Source of the DNA: Nitrococcus mobilis Nb-231
GTDB lineage: Bacteria; Pseudomonadota; Gammaproteobacteria; Nitrococcales; Nitrococcaceae
Reading direction: 5' to 3'
Assembly: GCF_000153205.1 (NCBI RefSeq)
Contig: NZ_CH672427.1
Location: forward strand, 2,322,023 to 2,386,022
DNA length: 64,000 nt
Made by a program: the position numbers and the translations under genes. Below are positions 48,487 to 58,488 of the stretch, one piece after another. The notes beneath the pieces were generated by a model. It did no database searches. It was not told the origin of the DNA and was given only the letters and a program-made list of their open reading frames with translations. Within the stretch, counting starts at the first letter, position 1, and the number at the start of each line of letters is the position of its first letter.

Positions 48487-50826
48487 TCAGCCGAGCGAGA
48501 CGGGCACCAGCGTCATGGTGTCGTTGCCGAAGATATCCACCACCTTCACCGCCACGGTGTAGCGGCCGGGGTGGTCGTAAGTGTGCTCGGCGGTGATGAG
48601 CTCGAGCTCGCGGTTCCGGCGGGTGCGGAAGCTCTGCCATTCATTCTCGAATATGTAGCCGCCGGTCCAGCGCCGCTCGAACTCCAGCGGCATCTCGCCC
48701 TGCGGCGCCTCGAAGCCCGGCAGCACACCGTCGACTCCCGCGCCCGCCGGCACCGTGATGATTTCCTTGCGGGATTGGTAGTTGAAATCCACCGCCCAAT
48801 AGTCCACCCAGTCGGTCCAGTGGCGGGTCAGCACCGCGCGTTTGACCGCGCCGTCCTTGCTCTTGCTGATCTTGACCAGTTGCCCCTGATCGCAGATCAC
48901 GCCGTTCTTGCCGTCCTTGAGTGCTTTGATCGCGGCCTCGGCCGCGCCCTGGGTGTAGTAGACGGAAAAATCGGTCAGCTTGATCCGCAGGGTCAGCCGG
49001 TCGCGGGTGCTCCGGTCCTTGGCGTAGCGCGGGGTGGCCTCGACGAAGCTGATGTCGTGGAACACCACTTGTCCCCGGTCTACCGCGCGCTTGTCGAACA
49101 CCTCGGCCGGAATGTATTTCGGCGTGAGGTCGATGCCTTTCTGTTTGGCTTCTTCCAGCACCGCCGGGAACAGGCCCATTTCGAACTCGAAGGCGAGCAG
49201 GTCCACGCGGGTCGCGCCGCGCTTGCGGCACTCGGTGATGACCTCCTCGACGAACAGCCGGCCCACCGGCAGATTGATCGGGCCGATCACCACCAACCGC
49301 CCAGCCTGCTTGCCGTGGAAGAAGCTGTCGTTGTCGAGCGGCTCGGTCTTGTAGGCGCGCAGGACCAGCTCGCGGAATTCGCGCTCTTTCTGCACCAGCG
49401 CCTGTTCGCGCTGCTCGGCGGAGAGCCGCCCGCCGACATTGAGGTAGGCCCGGCGTTCGTAGCGGCCCAGGTTCAGCACTTCGAAGGCGCGGAAGGGCCG
49501 GTCGGCGGCCTTGAGTTCGCGCTGCACGCCGATCAGGCGCTTGCGCGTGGTGTGGATGGCGAACTTGCCGAGATCGGTGGCGATCCACTTGCGGCCGAGT
49601 TTTTCCGCGACCGCCGCCGTGGTGCCGGAGCCGGCGAAGAAATCCGCGACGAGGTCGCCTCCATTGGTGCCGAGCTTGATGATGCGCTCAAGCATTTCTT
49701 CGGGCTTTTGGGTCGCGTAACCCGTGCGTTCGGACGCTTGAGGCTGGACCATGTTGATGTCTAGCCACAAGTCTTGCAACGGGACTCCGGGCATCTCGTC
49801 AAGGTAGCGTTTCTGCTGCGGCACGGTACCGGGTTTCGTTTGCACTATGCGATCTTGCTGGTATAGCATGTTCCATGCGCTCCTTCTTGAAGCGCCAAAA
49901 ACGTGTAACTCCAAGAAATTCGTAGCGCGGGTTCCCCTTGCTTGCTCCTCCTGGCGCCGTTGCATCACTCAAGCGATAGCGGCGGCCTGATTCAGGCTCT
50001 ACGTACTTGTAGAACGCATCTGTGTACTCTTGCGAGTAAGGTTGGTATTGCATGTTCCAAGTGAACCGCTCGCCCTTTGAATAGAGCAGAATTACGTCGT
50101 GAATGCGGCCCAAATGCGCTGATCCTTGGCCGATGTCACTGTGAGCCGTTTGACGCCGCCAAATGATCTGATTTATGAAGCTCTGCCGCCCGAACACTTC
50201 GTCCATCGCAAGCCGCACGTGTTGGCTATCCAACCCATGTGCAGCAGCATCACCCCATCCTCCGCCAGCAAATCCCGCATCAAAATCAGTCGCTCGTAGA
50301 TCATGCTGATGAAGCTGTCCGCCCCGCGCCCCCAGGTATCGCGGTAAGCGATCTGCTCCAGCAGGTTCGGCTCCTTGTGGAAGGTCTCGCCGCCGATCTC
50401 GATGTCCATGGAGAAATCGGCGCCGACGTCGAACGGCGGGTCGATGTAGATCAGCTTCAGGCCGCCGGCCTCCTCGATCTGGCGGCGCAGGGCGCCGGCC
50501 TTCAGTGAGGACAGGATCAGCTTGTTGTCGCCCCAGATCAGCTTGTTGGTCCAGCCGCCGGTCTGCCGGCCGCGGGCGTCGAACAGGTCGCCCTGCAGCT
50601 TCGTCTCCGCGCGCGGCTCGTCTACGTGCTCCAGGGTCTGGAACGGCAGCTCCGCGGTGCACACGTCGGCGGTCTTGCCGTTCCACACCAGCTCCACCTC
50701 GCGCTTGTCCTCGAACAGCAGGAAGCGGTAGCGCTCCGGCAGCGGCTTGCCGGCCTGGATGAGCTGGATCAAGTCGCGCTTTTCGGCGTCGGACAGCTCA
50801 TAGGCATCTTTGTTAGCTCGGCTCAT
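48487..50826 (-). pseudogene. mod: Type III restriction-modification DNA methyltransferase (Mod), two frameshifts
   Basis: The gene starts MSRANKDAYELSDAEKRDLI at 50826 with the catalytic motif LIYIDPPFD (DPPF). It shifts frame near 50225-50232 (after VMLLHMG), continues RLAMDEVFGRQSFINQI, and shifts again near 49868-49875 (after RFKKERM). The last frame carries DLVADFFAGSGTTAAVAEKL, the SAM-binding FxGxG motif, and runs to 48487. DPPF before FAGSG is the beta-class order of Mod proteins. Each shift fits a single-base loss. The enzyme should be inactive unless these are sequencing errors. Confidence 0.9.
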
Positions 50827-50907
50827 CTTTAGATTCCGGTCAGGTCATAGCAACGCTTCTATCAAAGAAAAATATATTTATTATCAGAATATTACCCAAG
50901 TTATTGG

Positions 50908-52602
50908 TTAGCTTTCTTTGTTAGTCTCAACGGCCGAACCAGATTTAACCAAGCGCCAGCGAGCGTGGGCTCTCGGGCCGAAACGATCGATCAATCCCTC
51001 ACGCCGCATGGACGACAACAGGTTGTGAATCTTGTTCTCCTTCTGGGCGTCATCCAGCACCTCTGGCAGCTTGCCCAGCAGCAGCTCCCGGAGGTCCACG
51101 CGCCGGGCTTCGCCGAACTGCCGCAGGTAGTCCAGTATTAGCTGCCGGTAGTGGGCATCGTCCTAGCGCCGGGTGAGAATGTAGCGGGCCTTGTCACCCG
51201 TAGCGGCCGCTACCCGTGCGCTGATGTGCAGTGCGGGTTTACGGCCCTCGACCAATCCGCGCTTACGCAGGCTACGCAGGACGCTGTCCTCCGGCACCTG
51301 GCCTTTCTGCACATGGTCCAGTGCCAGCGCCTCGGCTAGGGTTACGTCTCCAACGGTCAACAGTGCGCGGCTGTAGTTCTCATCGATAAACCGGCCGGGC
51401 AGGTGTAGCACCACGTGCGCCGTGTCGGTCAAATCGTAATCCGGTAGCGGCAGGTAGCGCTTCATCTGGCCGCGGAACATCACCTCACGGATGCCGAAGC
51501 CCATGGTGTCGATCATCCGCAGATTGACCATGGCCTGGGCGAGGAAGCTGTTGCGATAGCGGGTGGGTGTTTTGTTGCCGAGCACATAGTCCTCCGGCAC
51601 GCCGTCGAAGAAGTCCCCGGCGTTCTGGAACACCAACTCACCCAGACGCTCGATCACCAGCACCCGTTCGCAACGGGTGTAATCCTGGTGGGCAACGCAG
51701 TTATGCAGGGCTTCCAGCACGATGCGCTGGTCGTACTTGGGAAACTCGACCGGGATCAGCTCGCCGGGCCGTTGTAGGCGCAGCCGGACGTTACGGATGC
51801 GCTGGTACAGCCGGGAAGTCTCCAGCAGGAACGGCGGGGAGAAGTGTTCGTAGTCCTGCTCCTCACCTTCCAGTTTCCAGCTCAGCTCGGCGACGAACGG
51901 GCTGAGCAGATGCGTGGCCTCCCGCCTGCCGACCAGAAGCACGGCGGTGCGGGTAGTCTGGCCGTGGATAGCAAGCTTGGCCTGATTGAGGAACGTCGTG
52001 TCATCCCAGTCGCGAATGGTGCTCTCGGGGATGCGTCCGGCAAACCGGGCGGCAAAGATGTCGCGTGCCTTGGCCAGAGCATCCGGATCCAAGTCACTCA
52101 GGCTCGCATTCGGGCAAATGGCGGCCGACCAGTCGTCCGCTGCACTCTGACGACGGATCTCGTCCTGTTTGTCCAGCGCCAGGGCTACGAGGCTTTCGCC
52201 GTTGCGGGCGTAGTAGTGACCGTTCCAGGCAATCGGGATGCCGCGCGGTGCGGGCGGGATTTCCAGCAACAGGATACGCCCCCGTTTCGTGTGCAACTCG
52301 TGGATCTCGCGCAAGCTGGACGACGGGTCCGTGCCCTGGGCAAGCTGCTGCTTGAGGCTATGCAGCCGTTCGTGGTCTTCGCGGAACGATGTGCCGACGA
52401 TGCTCCGATGCCGGTTGCGGACACCGAACACCAGCTAACCGACCTTGCAACCGCGGAGGTTGGCTTCATTGCTGAGCGCGGAGAAGTATTTGCGGATGTC
52501 CGAGGTCGAGAAGTTATCGTTGGCTTCCTTGAATTCGACGCACTCACCCTCTCAACCGGAGATCAGTGCTTACAGCTGCCCTTGCAGCTCGTCCGGGGTC
52601 AT
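50908..52602 (-). pseudogene. AlbA_2-domain / ATPase-like protein, four nonsense codons
   Basis: One uninterrupted frame of 565 codons from ATG 52600-52602, which overlaps the res stop. It contains stops at 52570-52572 (TAA), 52552-52554 (TGA), 52435-52437 (TAG) and 51163-51165 (TAG). Read through, it shows the AlbA_2 region ECVEFKEANDNFSTSDIRKY, a HATPase_c_4-like segment LHNCVAHQDYTRCERVLVIE and C-terminal winged-helix repeats. Two stops sit where the family has Trp (GWLVFGV type). Genes of this kind occur beside type III systems; their role is uncertain. No frameshift is needed, only base changes. Confidence 0.85.
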
Positions 52603-55317
52603 TGCATATCCTGATATTCCGTGAAGCCTGCCACCAGGGCGGCAAACGACGTCGGCGGATGGCGCTCGAATCCACTCTGGTCCACATACACGAAGCGGTA
52701 GGCCGGGGCGCCTTCGGCCTGGCTTGCTTCGGTAGCATCCGTGCACCACTGGCGCAGGCGGGTCATCTTCTGCGGCAGGTCGATCTCGGCACGGCCCTTG
52801 GTCTCCACGATCCAAACGGTGCCGTCCGGCGTCTTCACGAGGAAGTCGGGCACGTAGTTGGACAGATCACCGTCGGCCTTCACGTAGTCGATTTTGAAGC
52901 CGACTGCGAGGTAGTTCTTGGCGAAGCTCGTGATGTCGGGGCGTCGTCCAGGAAACGGGCGAACTTCAGCTCGAAGCCGCCGCCGGTTGGCTCGGGCACC
53001 ATTATGTTGAAGACGGATCGCTTCGCGGGCAGGTATTCGCGGTTATCGGTGCGGAACGGCCGGGTATGGCGCAGGCGGATGTGGTCTTCAATTCGCGAGC
53101 TGCCGCTGTCCCGGACGGTGAGCGCGTTGATGGCGGTCTTGAAGCGGTCGAAGATGATCTTGCCGGCCTCCGGCTCGGCGAGGTTGCGCAGCACCGTTGG
53201 GTCGTCGAGGTGGGTGGGCGCATTCTCGAAGAGACGGTCGCGCAGAAATGCGCGCACCTGGGGTACAGCAGGTCGTAGCCGCCGACCAGGCGCAGCTCCT
53301 TGAGGATTTGACGGGCAAAGAACCCGACCACCGGGCGATGGTCCACCGGGGCGAGGTCGTCCAGCTTCACCGTGTGGTGCACCTCGCCATTGAGCATGGT
53401 CTTGAAGACGATTTCGCGGGTTTCCTCGGGCGTGAACGGCTTGAACGGGATCGGCGTGTGGGTGAAGGCCGCCGGATCCAGCGCGGCCAGATCTTTGTAT
53501 TTCCGGTTGAAGCGGCGCGACAGCCTGGGAATGGCGATGTCCAATGCGTCCAGATCCTTGTCCGGGTTCCCTTCGTCCACTTCTACCACCAGCGACTGCT
53601 GGCGGGTGGCGCCTTGGCCCATGGGTTTGCGCTCGAACTCGACGCCCTCGGTCTTGATCGACTCCACGAACTCCATGAAGGCGCGGGTACCCATGATCGA
53701 GACGTGCTCGGCCGTGTCGCTGCCGAAGTACATACGGCGCAGGCCGCGGCCAAGCGTCTGCTCGGGCAGGATGTTGCTCTTGGCGCTGTAGGCGCGCAGG
53801 CCCACGATAGTGGTGACATTGCGCACGTCCCAGCCCTCCTTGAGCATCAGCACGGAGACGATGGCTTTGTAGGGACTTTCCCAGCCATCGATCTCGTTGG
53901 ATGCCCGGCGCAGCTTCTCCAGCTCGTCCCTGGTCTTCTTGCCGGCCGCCTCGGAGACCTCGCCATTCTTCTTGGTGTGAATCACTAGCACCTTGCCTGC
54001 CAGCTCCGGCGCGGTCCGTTCCAGATAGGCGCCCACCTGGTCACAGTTCCGGGTGTCGTCTACCATCACAAACAACACGGCCTTCCTGCCCAGCGCCTTG
54101 TGCTCCTCGGCGCTCTTGCGCCATTCCTCCACGCCCAACCGCAGGTAGTCGGCGTAGCGCTCCTCGAAGATGGCGCTGGGCTGCTCATTGAGGCGGGCGA
54201 TGCTGGCCGCATCCGGCAGCGTCGGGTGCTTGACCACGTTCTGGTGGATGGCCTCGACCAAGGGATAGTCGGAGACCGTCTGGACGAAAATGGCGCCGTT
54301 GTTGTGCTTGGGTGTGGCGGTGACGTCGGTCTGCAGCGCGAGGCGAGTGTCCTTCTGCAGCATCCGGTGGTGAATGTCCTGGATCGACTTGAACCACGCC
54401 ATGCGCTCGTCGTGTACATGATGGGCCTCGTCGTTGAACACGGCCAGTTCGTCGATCTCGCGCACGATTTCCCCCAGATCGGTCTGGCTGTCGGTGGTCT
54501 TGCCAGCCGGTTTGGGGCCGAAGGGCGCGAGGAAATAGTCGGTCAGATCGTCGTCGTCCAGCGAGGGCTCCCTGAGGTCGCCGAGGTAGACGCGGTGGAT
54601 GTTGGTCAGGAACAAGTTGCCGGTCGGCCGGACGATGCGGACGTCGTCCTAGATGGGCAGTGTGATCTGGAAGTCATCACGCCAGTTGCGCCCGGCGAAG
54701 CCGTTGTCGGGCAGCACCGGGTCGTTGAAGAAGATCTTTAGGCCGTCGAAGTCGCTGCGCAGGCGATCGAGCACGATGATGTTCGGCGCGATCACGAGCA
54801 TGTTGCGGGCCAGCGCCGAATCCGCTTCGTAGAGCCTGTGGAAGTAGCTCCAGGCGATCAGCAGGGACAGCACCTTGGTCTTGCCGGAGCCGGTGGCCAT
54901 CTTGCCGACGTAGCGCGGCCAATCCTCCGGGAACAGGCCGGCGGAGACGGCACCGGAGGCATCGAAGCGCATCAGATCGAATTTGTCGCGGGCCTTGCGG
55001 ACGTCGTAGAGCCAGATGACGGTTTCCACCGTCTCGCGCTGCGCGAAGTAGTACTGGAAGCGGCTCAGGCGGCCGTCGGCCTGCTCGATCATGTGATCGG
55101 TGCGGAACCACCATTGCAACAGCGCCCTCGATGTGGCTGTGGCGGCCGGATAGCCGCGCTGGCGCCAGTCGCCGACCTCCCGGCGGATGTTGGCGACGAG
55201 CGGGGGCAGCAGCTTCTCGTAGGCGGTGGTGTGCAGGTCTTCCGCGGCCGGGAACCAGCGCTGGTCCGGATGCGGTATTGCGTAAGGTGATTTCGGGAAA
55301 TCGGGATGAAGCGCCAT
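52599..55317 (-). pseudogene. res: Type III restriction endonuclease subunit (Res), one stop and two frameshifts
   Basis: Starts MALHPDFPKSPYAI at 55317 behind GAGGGGG. Helicase motifs: MATGSGKTKVLSLLIAW, VFNDEAHHVHDER, TDVTATPKHNNG, MLKEGWDVRNVTTIVGLRAY and LPEQTLGRGLRRM. The C-terminal nuclease reads VPDFLVKTPDGTVWIVETKG. A TAG at 54649-54651 interrupts ITLPI-DDVRIVRPTGN. Frameshifts lie near 53255-53265 and in a C run at about 52938-52941. All domains are present but the chain is broken. The gene starts the operon res, AlbA_2-like, mod. Confidence 0.9.
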
Positions 55318-55442
55318 ACCCCCTCGCACCGAAGCAGCTTCGTGCAGGCGACGTCACGGTTTGTCCGGCTGAGCGGGAAACGTGAGTGCCCATTTGTATT
55401 GTTCGTGATTGGTAAGCCGAATACGGCCCGCCCGAGCGAAAC

Positions 55443-55580
55443 AGTAATGCGGCAACCCTCCGCGGAGATCAGCATGATCCACGGTCGAAGCAAACGCCCG
55501 GGGTCCGCACATCTCCGAACTCTCAGCGGAGAACTGTTATGTGGTTTAAGCAATGGTTCTGCCCGCTTAACGGCGAAAGT
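55443..55580 (+). repeat. Direct repeat B flanking the type III R-M operon
   Basis: 138 bases, the partner of 48045-48177 in the same orientation. It lies between the end of the second lpd and the start of res. The source is unknown; it could be an IS end or an attachment duplication. Confidence 0.7.
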
Positions 55581-55589
55581 CAAAACGTC

Positions 55590-57011
55590 TCAGTTCACCT
55601 TATGGAGGGCGCGCTTGTGCACGCTGAGGGCCGCTTCATGCATGGCCTCGGAGAGTGTCGGGTGCGCGTGTACGGTGCGCGCCAGATCCTCGGCGCTGGC
55701 GGCATATTCCATGGCAAGGACCGCCTCGGCGATGAGCTCCGAAGCCTGGGGCCCGAGGATGTGTACGCCGAGAATTCGATCGGTTTCATCGTGAGCGATG
55801 ACCTTGACCAGGCCAACCGGCTCGTCCATGGCGCGGGCACGACCGTTGGCGCCAAAGTTGAAGCTGCCGACCCGGTAGGGTTCTCCCGTAGACTTCAGCG
55901 CCTGCTCCGTGTGTCCAACCCAAGCAATTTCAGGGTGAGTATAGATCACCCAGGGGATGACATCGTAGTTGACCTCCCCGGCCCGGTTGGCCAGGCGCTC
56001 GGCCACCATGACTCCTTCCTCGGAGCCCTTGTGGGCGAGCATCGGTCCCCGAACCGCATCACCCACGGCGTAGACGCCGGGCAGATTGGTCTCGCAATGC
56101 TCGTTGACGTGGATGAAGCCCTGCTCATCGATCAGCAGACCCGCATCCTCGACGGCCAAATTTTCGGTACGTGGCCGGCGGCCTACCGCTACGATGAGCC
56201 GATCGACCTGGATGTTGTGCTCGCCTTCTCGATCTTCGTAGTGAACACTGAGTGTCTTGCCTTGCCGCACTTCGGTGACGCGGCTGCCCAGGCGGATGTC
56301 CAAGCCTTGCTTGGTGAGTTGGCGCTGGGCTTCGCGAGCCAGCTGCTGATCGACGGTGGCCAGGAAGCTTTCCATGGCCTCCAGCAGAACCACTTTCGAG
56401 CCCAGGCGGTTCCAGACGCTGCCCATCTCCAAACCGATGACCCCGGCGCCGATGATGCCCAGACGCTTGGGTACCTCGGTGAATTCCATAGCACCGGCGG
56501 AGTCGACGACGCGCTCGCCATCGAGCGGTGCGGCATCGAGTGTCATGGGCTGCGAGCCGGCTGCCAGGATTACGCTTTCGGCCTGTAGCAGCTCGGAGTC
56601 GCCCTCGTGCGGGCTGAATTCCACCCGGCGATCTTCGTGTAGCGTGCCGTGCCCAGGTAGCCATTGAATTTTGTTCGCTTTGAAAAGCTGTCTTATGCCC
56701 CCCGTGAGATCAGCGACAATCTGATCCTTGCGCTCGAGCATTGCTCCGAGATCCAGCTCGACATCGCGGACTTGGACCCCGTGGCGAGCGAGCCCCGTGC
56801 TTGCATAGTGGTACTGTTGTGAAGAGTCCAGCAATGCCTTGGAGGGGATGCAGCCGATGTTCAGGCAGGTTCCGCCCAATGCGGGTTGGGCTTTTTTATC
56901 AAGGAACTCATCGATCACTGCGGTATTCAATCCCAGCTGCGCGCAGCGCAACGCCGCTACGTATCCAGCCGGTCCCGCGCCAATGACAATGACATCGAAC
57001 GATCTCGCCAT
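55590..57011 (-). CDS. lpdA: Dihydrolipoamide dehydrogenase (2-oxoglutarate dehydrogenase E3)
   Basis: 473-aa flavoprotein without a lipoyl domain. FAD site GAGPAGYVAALRCAQLG at the N-terminus, redox cysteines in GGTCLNIGCIPSKALLDSS, NAD site IGAGVIGLEMGSVWNRLG and catalytic VHAHPTLSEAMHEAAL. Last gene of sucA-sucB-lpd, 53 bases after sucB. Together with the lipoyl-bearing enzyme at 37791 the window has two complex-specific E3 genes. Confidence 0.95.
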   Translation of the reverse strand: MARSFDVIVIGAGPAGYVAALRCAQLGLNTAVIDEFLDKKAQPALGGTCLNIGCIPSKALLDSSQQYHYASTGLARHGVQVRDVELDLGAMLERKDQIVADLTGGIRQLFKANKIQWLPGHGTLHEDRRVEFSPHEGDSELLQAESVILAAGSQPMTLDAAPLDGERVVDSAGAMEFTEVPKRLGIIGAGVIGLEMGSVWNRLGSKVVLLEAMESFLATVDQQLAREAQRQLTKQGLDIRLGSRVTEVRQGKTLSVHYEDREGEHNIQVDRLIVAVGRRPRTENLAVEDAGLLIDEQGFIHVNEHCETNLPGVYAVGDAVRGPMLAHKGSEEGVMVAERLANRAGEVNYDVIPWVIYTHPEIAWVGHTEQALKSTGEPYRVGSFNFGANGRARAMDEPVGLVKVIAHDETDRILGVHILGPQASELIAEAVLAMEYAASAEDLARTVHAHPTLSEAMHEAALSVHKRALHKVN

Positions 57012-57064
57012 GATCTCTCCTGTTGAGTACTTAGACTGGCCTTGAGCGAGGCGCCGAATCGAGT

Positions 57065-58396
57065 TCAGACCTCGAGCAGCAGGCGGGAAGGATCCTCGAG
57101 CAGTTCCTTGATGGTAACCAGAAATTGTACGGCCTCGCGGCCGTCTATGATGCGGTGATCATAGGAGAGCGCCAGATACATCATGGGGCGCACGGTCACT
57201 GCAGCGTTTTCCACCACCGGCCGGTCCTGGATTCTATGCATTCCTAAAATCCCGCTCTGGGGTGGGTTCAGGATAGGGGTGGACATCAATGAGCCGAAGA
57301 TTCCCCCGTTGGTGATGGTAAAGGTCCCACCGGTGAGTTCGTCGATGTGGATCTTGCTTTCCCGTGCCCGCCGGCCGAAATCGGCGATCGCCTGTTCGAT
57401 TTCAGCAAAGCCGAGCTGATCGGCATCGCGCAGCACCGGCACCAGCAAACCCCGCTCGGTCGATACGGCGATGCCGATGTCGTAATAGCCGTGGTAGATG
57501 ATGTCCTTGCCATCGATCGAGGCGTTGACTGCAGGGAAGCGTTTGAGCGCTTCGATCACGGTTTTCACGAAGAACGACATGATGCCGAGCTTGATGCCGT
57601 GATAGCGCTCGAAACGCTCCTTGTAGCGGTTCCGCAACGACATGATCGGCTGCATATTGCATTCGTTGAAGGTGGTGAGCATCGCCGTGTTCTGTTGAGC
57701 TTCCACGAGCCGTTCGGCGATGCGCTGGCGCAGCCGGGTCATGGGTGCACGGCGCTCGGGTCGTTCACTGGTCGAGGGCGTCCAACGCGCTTCACTTGTT
57801 TCACTCGTCGGTGGCCGTGCGCTTTGCCGGGGCGCCTGCTCGGTTCCGGCGGTCCCGTCGGGTGACTCGTCTTGCTCCGGAGCCGGCTGCTCGTGTGACG
57901 CCAGGTGGCGGATGACGTCCTCTTTGATGATTCGCCCGTCTCGGCCGGTACCTTCGATTCGTGCGGGGTCCAACTCATGTTCGGCCACCATGCGGCGCAC
58001 GGCGGGGCTCAAGTTGTCGTTACGGTGCGGTGTGGCATCGGGCTCGGCGGTCCGGTCCCGGGCCGCATCATCCGAGCCTTGCCTCGAAGTGGGACCCGGT
58101 GCCCGGTTATCGTCCTCGCCCTTGGCCGAAGCCGGCCGTTCGGCCTGGCTGTTGGTCTCTCCCTGCTCCAGGCAGGCGAGAACCTCGTCTGCCACTACCG
58201 TGGCTCCCTCATCTTTAAGAATCTTGCCGAGCACCCCATCTTCCGGCGCCGGTACTTCAAGGACGACCTTGTCGGTCTCGAGGTCTACCAGATTTTCATC
58301 GCGCGCCACCCGATCGCCCGGTTTTTTGTGCCAGCCTACGACAGTTGCCTCGGTAACGGATTCTGGTAGCGCCGGTACTTTGACTTCGATGCTCAT
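57065..58396 (-). CDS. sucB: Dihydrolipoamide succinyltransferase (OGDH E2)
   Basis: 443 aa: lipoyl domain with [15 protein letters not shown] at about 37-51, a Ser/Pro/Arg-rich linker, the E1/E3-binding domain ([28 protein letters not shown]), and the catalytic domain with [18 protein letters not shown] at the C-terminus. It transfers succinyl groups to CoA in the TCA cycle. 92 bases separate it from sucA. Confidence 0.95.
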   Translation of the reverse strand: MSIEVKVPALPESVTEATVVGWHKKPGDRVARDENLVDLETDKVVLEVPAPEDGVLGKILKDEGATVVADEVLACLEQGETNSQAERPASAKGEDDNRAPGPTSRQGSDDAARDRTAEPDATPHRNDNLSPAVRRMVAEHELDPARIEGTGRDGRIIKEDVIRHLASHEQPAPEQDESPDGTAGTEQAPRQSARPPTSETSEARWTPSTSERPERRAPMTRLRQRIAERLVEAQQNTAMLTTFNECNMQPIMSLRNRYKERFERYHGIKLGIMSFFVKTVIEALKRFPAVNASIDGKDIIYHGYYDIGIAVSTERGLLVPVLRDADQLGFAEIEQAIADFGRRARESKIHIDELTGGTFTITNGGIFGSLMSTPILNPPQSGILGMHRIQDRPVVENAAVTVRPMMYLALSYDHRIIDGREAVQFLVTIKELLEDPSRLLLEV

Positions 58397-58488
58397 CGGC
58401 TCCTCGTTTCCTTTTCGTTCAACCTGTCGGGTTGCGTTGTTGTGTCTTGTCTACCCTACGGACCGTCGGCCATGAGGCCACAGGGGAA

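Noticed and set aside
48571..49764. A 397-codon plus-strand frame opposite mod
   Set aside because: The minus strand encodes the Mod C-terminal half with the FAGSG motif; the opposite frame is a shadow.
20972..54651. Several in-frame TAG codons at apparent glutamine positions, suggesting TAG might be read as Gln
   Set aside because: Intact core genes such as coaD, accB and katA end in TAG, and the TAG-containing genes also carry frameshifts or other stops. Ordinary decay explains them.
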